Source of the DNA: Mucilaginibacter arboris
GTDB taxonomy: Bacteria; Bacteroidota; Bacteroidia; Sphingobacteriales; Sphingobacteriaceae
NCBI RefSeq assembly: GCF_009754915.1
Contig: NZ_WPIK01000004.1
Span: 1 to 64,000, forward strand
Length of the DNA stretch: 64,000 nucleotides
Reading direction: 5' to 3'
The position numbers and the translations under genes are program-made. Below are positions 16,928 through 25,836 of this stretch, in pieces. The notes beneath the pieces were generated by a model. It searched no databases, was not told the origin of the DNA, and worked only from the letters and a program-made list of their open reading frames with translations. The first letter of the stretch is position 1, and each line of letters opens with the position of its first letter.

Positions 16928-17983
16928 ATGAAAGATCACGAAAAATACCTGCACCGTTGTTTGGAACTGGCTGCTTTAGGCATCGGTTTTGTTAGTCCGA
17001 ACCCGATGGTTGGCGCAGTGATTGTTCATCAAAACAAGATTATTGGCGAAGGTTATCATCAAAAATACGGACAGCCTCATGCTGAAGTAAATGCGGTGAA
17101 TTCTGTTTTTCTCCGTCAGCTTAATGCTGAAGAATTATTGAAAGAAGCAACCATTTATGTTTCGCTGGAACCTTGTGCACATTTTGGTAAAACGCCGCCT
17201 TGTTCTGATCTGATCATCCGCCATCAAATACCGAAAGTGGTGGTAGGTTGTCGCGATCCTTTTGTTCAGGTTGATGGAAAAGGGATTGAAAAACTTAAAA
17301 GTGCGGGGATCGAGGTAATTGAGAGCGTGCTTGAAGCAGAATGTTTAGAGTTAAACAAACGTTTTTTTACAAGGATACAAAAACAACGACCGTATGTAAT
17401 TTTAAAATGGGCGCAAACGCAGGATATGTTTTTTGCGCCGGAAAATGGCAGCAAGCAATGGATTTCTGATGCGATTTCTAAAAAATTAGTCCATCATTGG
17501 AGAAGTGAAGAAGATGCAATTTTGGTTGGAAAAAATACAGCAGCGGCAGATAACCCGCAGTTAAATAACCGTTATCAGCCAGAAGCAAAACAACCGAAAA
17601 GAATTGTTTTAGACCGAAGATTAGAACTTAGCCATCAGCTTCATCTATTCGATCAATCTGTAGAAACCTTAGTTTTTAATGAGGTAAAAACAGCATTGGA
17701 AGGAAAGATCAAATGCATCAGCCTGGAAGATTTTGATCTGTTCCTGCCGCAATACGTCCTGTTTCAGTTGTATTTGCAGGACATACAATCAGTAATTATA
17801 GAAGGCGGCGCTAAAACTTTAAAACTGTTTATTGAAGCAGGTTTATGGGATGAAGCACGAATTTTTACCAGTAAAGCACGTTGGGGAAAAGGTATAAAAT
17901 CTCCGGAAATTACCGGAGAATTGAAAAGCAGTATTACTGTTGGCGAAGATGAATTAGTAGTTATATCCAACAAAAAATCCTGA
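16928..17983 (+). CDS. ribD: Bifunctional riboflavin deaminase/reductase
   Basis: RibD performs the second and third steps of riboflavin synthesis. The N-terminal deaminase has the zinc site H51-A-E53 with C83 and C92 in EPCAHFGKTPPC. The C-terminal reductase begins near residue 150 (PYVILKWAQTQD) and has AILVGKNTAAADNPQLNNR. The 351-residue length is normal. No other rib gene is in the window. A TACTTTTA sequence 5 bp before the ATG resembles a weak -7 box. Confidence 0.94.
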   Translation: MKDHEKYLHRCLELAALGIGFVSPNPMVGAVIVHQNKIIGEGYHQKYGQPHAEVNAVNSVFLRQLNAEELLKEATIYVSLEPCAHFGKTPPCSDLIIRHQIPKVVVGCRDPFVQVDGKGIEKLKSAGIEVIESVLEAECLELNKRFFTRIQKQRPYVILKWAQTQDMFFAPENGSKQWISDAISKKLVHHWRSEEDAILVGKNTAAADNPQLNNRYQPEAKQPKRIVLDRRLELSHQLHLFDQSVETLVFNEVKTALEGKIKCISLEDFDLFLPQYVLFQLYLQDIQSVIIEGGAKTLKLFIEAGLWDEARIFTSKARWGKGIKSPEITGELKSSITVGEDELVVISNKKS

Positions 17984-18013
17984 CGATTAACTAGGATTTT
18001 AAGATTTTCTATG

Positions 18014-19132
18014 CTACTTGCCTGCAACTTCCGCTTCCGGCGCATCACCTTTTCTGTGCAAAATAGAATGCTTGGATGGTTCTTCTTCATCACCCAGTAA
18101 AACTCCCCAGGGTTTCAGTGATTCTATCCGGTCAAAAATTATTTTAGTCATGGCAATTACCGGAATGGATAAAAACATGCCCGGGATCCCCCACAGCATT
18201 TCGCCGATGATTACACCTAAAATAGTAATTAACGCATTTATTTTTACTTTGGAACCTACTATCACCGGCAGCAAAATATTGCTGTCTATCAGGTGCATGG
18301 CTACAATGGTTATCAATACCAGAAGCACTTTACCAACAGCGGCTGTACTAAAAGTGATGAGAACGCTTAATAAAAGCGCCGTAAAAATACCGATGTAAGG
18401 GATAATGTTAAACAAACCGGTAATCAGGCCTAATAAAAACGCGTATTTAATGCCGCCGATCAGGAAAACCGTACAAACCACTGTGGCCACGATGGTCATT
18501 TCTAAAATTAAACCGATTATATATTTTCGGATAATAAATTGGATGCGTTCTACCACGTCATAAACAACGGTAGAATTATCCTTCTTAAAAACAGCAACCA
18601 GAAAACGCATTAATAACCTGCGGTATAACAGCAGGAAAAAGGTATCGATCATCATAAAGATCAGGAACAACAGGATAGACGACAGGGAAAGCACGGTTGT
18701 ACTAATTGCTACTGTGCTACTATCCAAAATTTTGGACGTAGCAGAATGCACATAATTCATTTGCTTTTTAGCATTGATATCATAATGCTCTGCAATCCAG
18801 TCCTGCAAGTTGCCAAAAGAAGTTGTAACCTGGTCTCTCAGTTGCGGCCAGTCACTTGCCAGATTGCTAATTTGGGAGCCTACCAGATAAATAATTCCGC
18901 CAACTGCTGCAATTAACAGGATTACCGACAGCCCACAGGCAGCGCCCCTGGGCAACCGGACCTTGTTTTCGAAGAACTTTGCCAGCGGCAACAGTAAAAT
19001 TGAAAACAACATGGCAAATATTAAAGGTGCAAGCAGTTCTTTACCATGAATTGCCAGGTAGCCCAATGCCAGGATACTTACCAAAACCATGGCAAGTTTT
19101 GTATAAAAAGGAGGTACAGATTTTAAAGCCAT
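18014..19132 (-). CDS. AI-2E family transporter (PerM/TqsA-like)
   Basis: This 372-residue inner-membrane protein has the fold of the AI-2E/UPF0118 family. There are two N-terminal hydrophobic segments (residues about 12-50), a third near 65-85, a soluble stretch with ISNLASDWPQLRDQV, and a C-terminal bundle with IIPYIGIFTALL and EMLWGIPGMFLSIPV. Family members include the autoinducer exporter TqsA and Na+/H+ antiporters, so the substrate cannot be assigned. The C-terminal tail is charged. Confidence 0.88.
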   Translation of the reverse strand: MALKSVPPFYTKLAMVLVSILALGYLAIHGKELLAPLIFAMLFSILLLPLAKFFENKVRLPRGAACGLSVILLIAAVGGIIYLVGSQISNLASDWPQLRDQVTTSFGNLQDWIAEHYDINAKKQMNYVHSATSKILDSSTVAISTTVLSLSSILLFLIFMMIDTFFLLLYRRLLMRFLVAVFKKDNSTVVYDVVERIQFIIRKYIIGLILEMTIVATVVCTVFLIGGIKYAFLLGLITGLFNIIPYIGIFTALLLSVLITFSTAAVGKVLLVLITIVAMHLIDSNILLPVIVGSKVKINALITILGVIIGEMLWGIPGMFLSIPVIAMTKIIFDRIESLKPWGVLLGDEEEPSKHSILHRKGDAPEAEVAGK

Positions 19133-19241
19133 TGATTATAGTTAAAATAGATTTTATTTTTCAATCTTTAACTGTATAAATAGCTTAATGTTTACAAAAG
19201 CGGCAATTGTTTTCTTCGGACTTAAAAACCTTTTTAAAGAA

Positions 19242-19934
19242 TTAGCCGGACATTTTTTTAAAATTTTCTTTACTTACCCGGTTTCCATGTCCAAAAACAG
19301 CAATATCAAAAGGGAAAGCAGCTAATTTTTTCAAAGTTTGCAGATTGATTTTTGCAGATTGATAAGCATAAGCAGGTTTTAAGCTTTTTAAATTTTCGGC
19401 GCTGTCTGCGGCAAAAAGCAATGCTTCTTTTACCGGGTAAAAAAGTGCGATCTGTTCTGAAGTATGTCCTGGTGCATTAATTATTTGTAATCCGTTTACA
19501 GCCGGGACCTGGTCGCCTTCCTGAACTGTTCTTACAGAAGATTTTATTGGTTCGATATATAAAAACTGTAATCTGATTAAGCCAAACAAAGTAATTAGCT
19601 TCAGTAAAAAAGATAACACTTTTGATCCCGGTTCAAAAGCAATTCCTTTTTTAATCATTTCCGCACAAAGTGCAGAAGCATAAACCGGAACATTAACCGA
19701 TCCTAAAATCGCAGCCAAACTTCCGGAATGGTCATGATGTGCATGAGTAAGAATGATATATTTCAAATCTTCCGGCTGCTTTCCGGTCTGCCTGATCCCT
19801 TCAAAAATTAAATCTTTGCTACCTTTTGGGCCGGTATCAATCAAAATTAAACCGGCAGGATGATCAACCAAAAAAACATTAACAATAGGAAGTGTTAACT
19901 GGAAAACATATTTTGTTACCTCGATAACTTCCAT
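19242..19934 (-). CDS. Metallo-beta-lactamase-fold hydrolase
   Basis: This 230-residue protein has the dinuclear zinc motif H64-x-H66-x-D68-H69 (THAHHDHSG), a later histidine in APGHTSEQI, an aspartate in AADS and a final histidine in FGHGN. It is cytoplasmic by lack of a signal. The substrate is unknown; homologues include glyoxalase-II-like and lactonase-like enzymes. It follows the SRPBCC gene by 12 bp, so the two are likely co-transcribed. PVKEAL is encoded by a 12-mer copy. Confidence 0.86.
   Translation of the reverse strand: MEVIEVTKYVFQLTLPIVNVFLVDHPAGLILIDTGPKGSKDLIFEGIRQTGKQPEDLKYIILTHAHHDHSGSLAAILGSVNVPVYASALCAEMIKKGIAFEPGSKVLSFLLKLITLFGLIRLQFLYIEPIKSSVRTVQEGDQVPAVNGLQIINAPGHTSEQIALFYPVKEALLFAADSAENLKSLKPAYAYQSAKINLQTLKKLAAFPFDIAVFGHGNRVSKENFKKMSG
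19421..19432 (-). repeat. 12-mer inside the MBL gene (VKEA frame)
   Basis: Exact copy with CCGG and TTG flanks, encoding PVKEAL. Confidence 0.95.
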
Positions 19935-19946
19935 CTGTTTTGGTAT

Positions 19947-20402
19947 TTAGCCTTGCTCTGCCAGCTTTTTAATTTCGGCTAAAATCGGGTTCCAGCCTTC
20001 CCCGTTATTATAGGTGTCTTTGTATCTTTTTTCTCCTTCTGCTGCGGTTTCAAACCCATCCTGCGTAACAGTTAGAATTGTATTTTCGCCTTGTCCTGCC
20101 AATTCGTAAGTTACGTTTAAATAATTTTCAGGAATGTCCGGATAAGAAGCAAAAGGATCAATAACGGTGTATTTAAGCAGTTTTTGAGGTTCTATACTGA
20201 TGATCTTTCCTTTTACAAAAACCGTTTCTTTACCCTCGTAATTACCTTTCCAAAGTAATTCACTTCCAGCTTCCCAATCAGAAACAGTTTCGCAGCCAAA
20301 CATATAAATTTTGGTTTTAGCAGGATTTGTGAGCGCATCCCAAACTTTTGCCGCCGATGCATTAATCAAGATTGTACTTTTTACAATTAATGGCTTATCC
20401 AT
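19947..20402 (-). CDS. SRPBCC/AHSA1-domain protein
   Basis: This 151-residue protein has the START-like fold of the AHSA1 group: STILINASAAKVWDALTNP at the N terminus, GSELLWKG and the C-terminal helix EGWNPILAEIKKLAEQ. Such domains bind hydrophobic ligands or act as Hsp90 co-chaperones in eukaryotes; bacterial roles are mostly unknown. It is the first gene of a pair with the MBL hydrolase. Confidence 0.85.
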   Translation of the reverse strand: MDKPLIVKSTILINASAAKVWDALTNPAKTKIYMFGCETVSDWEAGSELLWKGNYEGKETVFVKGKIISIEPQKLLKYTVIDPFASYPDIPENYLNVTYELAGQGENTILTVTQDGFETAAEGEKRYKDTYNNGEGWNPILAEIKKLAEQG

Positions 20403-20436
20403 GTTTATTTCTGTTTAAAATTTAGTTTTTAGGTGA

Positions 20437-20448
20437 TAAAAGAAGCAT
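20437..20448 (+). repeat. 12-mer upstream of the SRPBCC gene
   Basis: Exact copy in the extended form AGGTGATAAAAGAAGCATTG. Confidence 0.95.
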
Positions 20449-20490
20449 TGCTTATTTAATTACGATTGCTTGAAAGAATCAACTCATTTG

Positions 20491-20572
20491 TCATCCTGGA
20501 CTTGTTTCAGGATCTCTCAGGATAAATATTAATGGCCTTGCTTGTAAGGTGCCGAAACAAGTTCTGCATAAC
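20491..20572. repeat. REP-like inverted pair
   Basis: The left arm (20491-20515) is itself a hairpin: ATCCTG and CAGGAT around GACTTGTTT. The right arm (20550-20572) holds a diverged inverted copy, GCCGAAACAAGTTCTGCAT. Both share the core ACTTGTTTC. Such arrangements are typical of intergenic REP/BIME elements. Confidence 0.6.
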
Positions 20573-20598
20573 AAACCCTAATATTTAGAACAATCCGC

Positions 20599-21528
20599 TT
20601 ATTTAATCCAGCCGTTGCTGATCATCCAGTTTTTGCAATGGTCCATCCATTTGTCGGGCGTGGTTTTATTATTCAAACCAAAACCATGTCCGCCTTTCGG
20701 ATAAATTATCATATCCGCCGGAACTTGGTTTCTAAGCAAAGCCTGGTAAAAATACAAGCTGTTTTTTACGTTAACCGTTCTGTCGTCTTCTGCATGGACC
20801 AGCATCGTTGGCGGCGTATCTTTCGTTACGTTTTGTTCGTTGGAGAAATAACGGATTTGTTCTGCACTTGGTGATAATCCAATCAAATTATCGTGCGAAC
20901 CTTTATGCGTTAAACTGTCCGTCATACTGATTACGCCGTACATCAAAACCATAAAATCCGGCCTTAAACTGGTGTTATTGGTATTGCTGATCTTAGGGTC
21001 GTTATAATGCGAACCGGTTAAAGCAGCCAGGTTTCCGCCGGCAGAAAAACCGATGATGCCAACTTTATGCGGATCGAGCTGCCATTTTGAAGCCCCTCCG
21101 CGCACGGTTTTAATGGCCATTTGTGCATCCTGCAATGGCCCGATACTTTTATCTTTCATGGTTGCATCGCTTGGCAAACGGTATTTCAGCACAAAAGCTG
21201 CAACGCCAAGTTCATTAAAAGCTCTGGCTACTTCAATGCCTTCGTGCGTGTAGGAAAGGTTGACGTAACCTCCGCCCGGACAAATTACAATGGCCGCACC
21301 GGTTGCTTTTTCTTTGGCGGGAAGATAGATCTCTAAGGTTGGCTTAGTTACTTTACTGTAATGAATATTATCAGGTGTGCCGGATTTAACTTCCTGGTCA
21401 GGGCCGGGAATGGAATTTGGAACAGCGCCCGGATATAAGGGGATAACCGTTTGCGCCTTTACGGTTAGCATTGAGAACGAAAATAAAGACATTAAAAAAC
21501 AGGTATAAAAAAAGATTTTCATCAGCAT
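20599..21528 (-). CDS. Exported alpha/beta hydrolase, BD-FAE/acetyl-esterase-like
   Basis: This 309-residue protein has an N-terminal signal peptide ending near VKAQ. Catalytic elements are an oxyanion-type VICPGGGYVNLS, nucleophile in GFSAGGN, acid in HAEDDRTV and histidine in GGHGFGL. It resembles secreted carbohydrate esterases that remove acetyl or feruloyl groups from xylan, but no polysaccharide locus is nearby, so the substrate is open. Confidence 0.83.
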   Translation of the reverse strand: MLMKIFFYTCFLMSLFSFSMLTVKAQTVIPLYPGAVPNSIPGPDQEVKSGTPDNIHYSKVTKPTLEIYLPAKEKATGAAIVICPGGGYVNLSYTHEGIEVARAFNELGVAAFVLKYRLPSDATMKDKSIGPLQDAQMAIKTVRGGASKWQLDPHKVGIIGFSAGGNLAALTGSHYNDPKISNTNNTSLRPDFMVLMYGVISMTDSLTHKGSHDNLIGLSPSAEQIRYFSNEQNVTKDTPPTMLVHAEDDRTVNVKNSLYFYQALLRNQVPADMIIYPKGGHGFGLNNKTTPDKWMDHCKNWMISNGWIK

Positions 21529-21603
21529 AAAATTGGTTGTTTAAATCAACACAAATCCTGCTGAAAGTGCAATAGCTATCTGTAATTTCTAATTTACAAA
21601 GCA

Positions 21604-21615
21604 ATGCTTCTTTTA
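21604..21615 (-). repeat. 12-mer between two hydrolase genes
   Basis: Exact copy (CAATGCTTCTTTTATC on the + strand), 20 bp from the inverted repeat at 21635. Confidence 0.95.
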
Positions 21616-21634
21616 TCAATCTTTTTTAGATTTT

Positions 21635-21722
21635 GTCATATCGGCCGCAGGGAGGTATCTTCATCAAAAAACAAAGGTTTGTCTTTCACTTCGATGAAGG
21701 TCCCTCCTGTGGTCGGGATGAC
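21635..21722. repeat. Long imperfect inverted repeat, REP-like
   Basis: The left arm GTCATATCGGCCGCAGGGAG (continuing to 21665) and the complement of the right arm (21693-21722, starting GTCATCCCGACCACAGG) agree at most of 30 positions around a 27-nt loop. I recall similar GTCAT..CAGG..CTTCATC repeats in Sphingobacteria. Confidence 0.65.
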
Positions 21723-21754
21723 AACGCCGGTTAATATCATTCTCTATTTTGAAG

Positions 21755-23020
21755 TTATTTCAACTGGGTTACAAATTGTGCTACCGCATCAACAAGTTTT
21801 GTATCGAGTGGCAAATTTGGATTATTGTAAGTTGCTATATTTTGCTTTAGGTCTGCTGGTGCATCTTTTAAAACATGGTTCATTCCATCTATCAAAACTA
21901 ATTTTGCATCTGGTTTTGCTTTTTTCAGGTTTTGTGCATCGCTAACGCTAATCTGAACATCTGTAGTTCCCTGCACAATTAAAACCGGCATATTTAATTT
22001 TTTAATTTCTGTTTGCGGATTGTATTTAAACCAGGAAATGACATAAGGTTGCATAGTTGATGCAAACATTGGATCGTGATTGTCTGAAACTTTTAAACCT
22101 TTATCCAAACTATCCAGCTTTGCTTTAGAAGCCGAAAAAACTTCTGGCGTACGTACTTTATATTGCTCTGTAATCACTTTACTTGCTTTGTCGCCAGCAC
22201 CGGCCAACGAAATATAGCCATCAACTTTTTCTCTTTCAGCAGCAATCATTCCAATTAAAGAACCTTCGCTATGGCCTAAAACAATTACTTTAGAAAACCT
22301 CGGGTCAGCTTTTAATTGTTTTATCAAAGCAACTGCATCGTTTACAAAATCATCAAAACGAATAGCCGTTAAACTTTTTGTTGTGGTACTTTTTCCGATT
22401 GCCCTTTTATCATACCTTAAAGAAGCAATGCCGGCCTTTCCCAAATCATTCGCCAATAAATAGTAAGGGTTTGCACTAACGCCTAAGCTACTGTTCCCAT
22501 TTCGATCTGTTGGCCCGGAACCAGCAATAATCAAAACAACAGGAATTTTTCCATTTGTTTTCTCAGGAACAACCAAAGAACCGGAAAGCGAAGCATCAGT
22601 TGTATTTACATTAAAAGGAAGTTCTTTTAAACCCGCAGCTACGGGCTTTGTGGTTGAAGTTTGTGGCTTAAAAAAGAAAACGTTTAATTTTTTTTCGTTA
22701 TCTAAAGAAAGGTTCATTGTAAAGTTCCCCTTCTCAAAAGCAGCGTTATAAGAAGCAACAGGCGATTTAAAACTATCAAACTGCAAACTGTTCAGTTTTC
22801 CAAACTGTCCTTTAAGCTGGGCTAATAAAATGCCTGCTTTATCAGGAGGCATAGAAGCTTTTATGGTTTTACCAAATAGTTGATATAAGCTGTCCGGCTG
22901 ATCTTTTTCATAAAACTCTTTAAACTTCTCTGCTTTGATTTTATATTCTGCAGGTTCAACTTGTGCAAAAAGCAGACAAGAAAAAAACATGGATAAAAAC
23001 AGTAGTGTTAATTTTCTCAT
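21755..23020 (-). CDS. Exported alpha/beta hydrolase with DUF3887 domain
   Basis: This 421-residue protein has a Sec signal ending LLFAQ, an N-terminal DUF3887 domain (about residues 25-115, with helix KAEKFKEFYEKDQPDSLYQL), and a C-terminal alpha/beta hydrolase. The hydrolase shows IAGSGPTDRNGNS, the nucleophile in GHSEGSLIG, acid near GTTDVQIS and histidine in GMNHVLKD. It is periplasmic or surface-exposed with unknown substrate. The domain pair is common in Bacteroidota and Firmicutes. Confidence 0.85.
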   Translation of the reverse strand: MRKLTLLFLSMFFSCLLFAQVEPAEYKIKAEKFKEFYEKDQPDSLYQLFGKTIKASMPPDKAGILLAQLKGQFGKLNSLQFDSFKSPVASYNAAFEKGNFTMNLSLDNEKKLNVFFFKPQTSTTKPVAAGLKELPFNVNTTDASLSGSLVVPEKTNGKIPVVLIIAGSGPTDRNGNSSLGVSANPYYLLANDLGKAGIASLRYDKRAIGKSTTTKSLTAIRFDDFVNDAVALIKQLKADPRFSKVIVLGHSEGSLIGMIAAEREKVDGYISLAGAGDKASKVITEQYKVRTPEVFSASKAKLDSLDKGLKVSDNHDPMFASTMQPYVISWFKYNPQTEIKKLNMPVLIVQGTTDVQISVSDAQNLKKAKPDAKLVLIDGMNHVLKDAPADLKQNIATYNNPNLPLDTKLVDAVAQFVTQLK

Positions 23021-23034
23021 GAGGTTTAGGTTGA

Positions 23035-23592
23035 TTATTTAGGTAAAAAGTGATGATAAACTTGCACTATCATTATTTTGGAAAGGATTTCTGCCAGGAT
23101 GATGGAAACAATAAATCCTACTACGGCTTTGTTGCCTTTTACATTGCAGGATACCGTAAACGCATTGTACATCAAAGCGATCATCCAAATAGAGAAAAGC
23201 AATGCAATTAAGCTCCAAATCAAAAAGTTTGCACTAATATGGTTTAAATCTACCTGATGCAATGCAGGAACAAAACCTATAACAGCCGCAAGAATCATCG
23301 GTACACGTGCCAAAGCCATTGTTCCGGCTATATCGATTATCCTGATAGCTGATTTGGAGAGAATGAAACCTGCAGCAGAAAAAACGATTACCGTACTAAG
23401 CCAGGCATTTAATTGTTCCAAAGCACAAACCAATAAAGGAAAACCGGCGCCAAAATGCACATCAATTCCACCATCAAAATGTGTTTGACTGAAAAAAGCA
23501 ATAACACAAGTAATGGCCATCAGCAATAAACCCAAACCTAAAGCCTGCCAGCCGGCAACATAAATAAAAGGATTAAACAGCCACTTTTTCAT
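23035..23592 (-). CDS. Yip1-family membrane protein
   Basis: This 185-residue protein has five hydrophobic segments (about residues 14-36, 50-78, 90-110, 122-145 and 155-177) and the Yip1 opening NPFIYVAGWQALGLG. Its start overlaps the DUF2089 stop by 4 bp (ATGA). The role is unknown; coupling to a zinc-ribbon regulator-like protein is typical of this pair. Confidence 0.75.
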   Translation of the reverse strand: MKKWLFNPFIYVAGWQALGLGLLLMAITCVIAFFSQTHFDGGIDVHFGAGFPLLVCALEQLNAWLSTVIVFSAAGFILSKSAIRIIDIAGTMALARVPMILAAVIGFVPALHQVDLNHISANFLIWSLIALLFSIWMIALMYNAFTVSCNVKGNKAVVGFIVSIILAEILSKIMIVQVYHHFLPK

Positions 23593-23879
23593 TTGGATGG
23601 ATTAGATGGTTTTTCGTTGTTTTCGATTTTGACAATGAGGTCGTCCAGTAAATTACGAACCGAGGGATAGCTCAAATTAAGTTTTTGCGCCATTACTTTA
23701 AGGCTGCCGCTGCTTTTTACAAAATCAATTATAAAAGCTTGTTCTTCTGGTGTAAACCTGGCAAGCAATGGTAATCCAAATTCGCCGGAAACAAGAGTTG
23801 CGCAATTGCTGCAAACCAAACTCTGAACATTTAATTCTGAAGAGCAACTCGGACAAATATGCGGAAGTTTCTTTTCCAT
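23589..23879 (-). CDS. DUF2089 zinc-ribbon/HTH protein
   Basis: This 96-residue protein has a zinc ribbon (C9, C12, C23, C26) and the DUF2089 core GEFGLPLLARFTPEEQAFI, followed by a helix-turn-helix-like segment (LKVMAQKLNLSYPSVRNLLD). It is probably a small DNA-binding regulator of its operon with the Yip1 protein. A TAAGTTTG box lies only 4 bp before the ATG, suggesting a leaderless or nearly leaderless mRNA. Confidence 0.85.
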   Translation of the reverse strand: MEKKLPHICPSCSSELNVQSLVCSNCATLVSGEFGLPLLARFTPEEQAFIIDFVKSSGSLKVMAQKLNLSYPSVRNLLDDLIVKIENNEKPSNPSK

Positions 23880-23883
23880 AAAA

Positions 23884-23891
23884 CAAACTTA
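23884..23891 (-). promoter_or_regulatory. -7 box 4 bp before the DUF2089 start
   Basis: On the minus strand TAAGTTTG is followed by TTTT and then ATG. Confidence 0.5.
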
Positions 23892-24050
23892 AATAAAAAT
23901 AATAGAAATATAAATAATGTTAATAAAAAAATTAATATTATTTATATTTAAATAAATTTTATTCTAATTAGCCGTACATATAAATTTTCAGATTTATTTG
24001 TTGCTTCTTTTGTTTATGCTACTTTTATCAGATAAAATCATACAACAAAT

Positions 24051-25043
24051 ATGTCTTATACAGCTAACTCAACCCGCTACCAGAATATGGAATACCGCCG
24101 CTGCGGAAAAAGCGGCATCAAATTACCAGCAGTTTCGCTGGGTTTATGGCACAACTTCGGCGATGTGGATGTGCTGGAGAACTTCCGCAATACTTTAAAA
24201 ACCGCTTTTGACCATGGCGTAACACATTTTGACCTCGCTAACAATTACGGCCCTCCGGCTGGTTCTGCTGAAGAAAACTTCGGCCGCATTTTGCACGAAG
24301 ATTTCAAAAATTACCGCGATGAACTGATCATATCCACCAAAGCCGGGTATTATATGTGGGAAGGCCCATACGGCGAGTGGGGTTCTAAAAAATATTTAGT
24401 TTCCAGTTTAGACCAGAGTTTGAAAAGGATGAAGCTGGATTACGTGGATATTTTTTACCATCACCGCCCCGATCCGGAAACACCTTTGGAAGAAACGATG
24501 GCTGCCTTGGATTTGATTGTGCGCCAGGGAAAAGCATTGTATGTGGGTATTTCCAATTACCACCCGGAGGAAGCTGCAAAAGCTTTTAAATTACTGAGGG
24601 AATTAGGAACGCCATGCCTCATCCATCAGCCTAAATACTCCATGTTTGAACGTTGGGTTGAAAAGGAAGGTTTGCTGGATTTATTAGAACGGGAAGGCGT
24701 AGGCTGTATCCCGTTTTCGCCATTGGCGCAAGGTTTGCTTACCGACAAATATTTGCATGGTATCCCCGAAGATTCGCGAATTGCAAAAGGTGTTGGCTTT
24801 TTAACAGAAAATAACCTGACGGAAGAAAAGCTAAACCAGATTAAACAATTAAACGATATTGCACAACAACGCGGACAAAAACTGGCGCACATGGCCCTTT
24901 CCTGGATTTTAAAAGACCCGCGCGTAACTTCTGTTTTGATTGGCGCCAGCAAACCTGAACAGTTAAAAGATTCGTTGCAATGTTTGAATAATACTTCTTT
25001 TAGTGAGGAAGAATTGAAGTTGATTAACGGGATTTTAGGTTGA
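24051..25043 (+). CDS. Aldo/keto reductase, YghZ/Gpr-like
   Basis: This 330-residue NADPH-dependent reductase has the AKR tetrad: Asp and Tyr in FDLANNYGPP, Lys in STKAGYYMW and His in YHHRPDP. It ends with the cofactor segment VLIGASKPEQL. The close match to YghZ patterns (GYYMWEGPYGEWGSKKYL) suggests it reduces L-glyceraldehyde 3-phosphate or methylglyoxal-type aldehydes. Upstream, 24002-24011 holds a partial 12-mer. Confidence 0.9.
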   Translation: MSYTANSTRYQNMEYRRCGKSGIKLPAVSLGLWHNFGDVDVLENFRNTLKTAFDHGVTHFDLANNYGPPAGSAEENFGRILHEDFKNYRDELIISTKAGYYMWEGPYGEWGSKKYLVSSLDQSLKRMKLDYVDIFYHHRPDPETPLEETMAALDLIVRQGKALYVGISNYHPEEAAKAFKLLRELGTPCLIHQPKYSMFERWVEKEGLLDLLEREGVGCIPFSPLAQGLLTDKYLHGIPEDSRIAKGVGFLTENNLTEEKLNQIKQLNDIAQQRGQKLAHMALSWILKDPRVTSVLIGASKPEQLKDSLQCLNNTSFSEEELKLINGILG

Positions 25044-25050
25044 TGATTTT

Positions 25051-25102
25051 TAGGTGGTAAAAGAAGCATTGACTAATTTCTTTATGCTTCTTTTATCACC
25101 TA
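25051..25102. terminator. Bidirectional hairpin from two inverted 12-mers
   Basis: A 19-bp stem (25051-25069 with 25084-25102, one G-T pair) and a 14-nt loop contain a + copy (25058-25069) and a - copy (25084-25095). It lies between convergent genes, and the minus-strand gene's TGA stop (25096-25098) is in the right arm. Confidence 0.9.
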
Positions 25103-25716
25103 TTTTTAAGTTTTGGATTTAAACCGATAGCTGCACCAATGTAATAAAAGCTATAATGTTTATGATTATTTGACCCTATTGGTTGCTCTAAAGAAAGAAA
25201 CTGAAATCCAAATTTAGGTGATAAAAAAAGTATCTTATTTAAGTTTCCCCTACCGAAATTATACTCGGCTCTTAGATTTGGCACCGAACTAGATGAACCA
25301 TATTTAGTATTGTTCAAATTATATTCTACGCTAATATCAAAATAAACATCTGCTTTAGATTTTTCATCACCTCGCATTTTTAAAAAAGTTTTACCAAAAA
25401 TTAAATCATAGAAATAAATTGGATATACTGTTAGACCACCACCTGCTGATAAAGTATTTAGGTTAGGCTGGCCATATTTTCCGTACGCAGAACTATAACT
25501 TACAATTGCATTTAAGGATAACAACTTAAACAATGAAAATTCCCGCCGCAAACCGATGCCACCGTAAGTTGTAAAACTACTTCTGGTTTGCTTATCACCA
25601 ACTCCGAAATGTGGAATGATGCTCCAAACTGAACGATAAGATTTGTAAGATATTGAATCTTGTGCAAAAGATGAAATGCTGATAGTTAATAGAAGAAAAG
25701 TAAACAGTATTTTCAT
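25096..25716 (-). CDS. Small outer-membrane beta-barrel-like protein
   Basis: This 206-residue protein has a signal peptide (MKILFTFLLLTISISSFAQ) and alternating aromatic/polar strands (LLSLNAIVSYSSAYGKYG, DVYFDISVEYNLN) ending in a strand near the C terminus. It resembles the small porin-like barrels common in Bacteroidota. I do not recognise a family. Its stop lies inside the 12-mer hairpin. It is somewhat AT-rich. Confidence 0.6.
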   Translation of the reverse strand: MKILFTFLLLTISISSFAQDSISYKSYRSVWSIIPHFGVGDKQTRSSFTTYGGIGLRREFSLFKLLSLNAIVSYSSAYGKYGQPNLNTLSAGGGLTVYPIYFYDLIFGKTFLKMRGDEKSKADVYFDISVEYNLNNTKYGSSSSVPNLRAEYNFGRGNLNKILFLSPKFGFQFLSLEQPIGSNNHKHYSFYYIGAAIGLNPKLKNR

Positions 25717-25785
25717 AAAGTATAATTAATATTTTGTAAGATAGAACTTTAACTTATTATTAAAAAACAAAAACTATTTCCACAA

Positions 25786-25816
25786 AAAAAGCTCTTCGTT
25801 ACCGAAGAGCTTTTCC
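25786..25816 (-). terminator. Rho-independent terminator after pnp
   Basis: The stem GCTCTTCG (25793-25800) / CGAAGAGC (25805-25812) with TTAC loop is followed on the minus strand by seven T, 20 bp after the pnp stop. Confidence 0.9.
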
Positions 25817-25836
25817 TAATCAAATATCAAAACCTT

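Noticed and set aside
16895-16954. Upstream extension of prmC
   Set aside because: It would overlap the divergent ribD start and add a hydrophobic stretch absent from PrmC.
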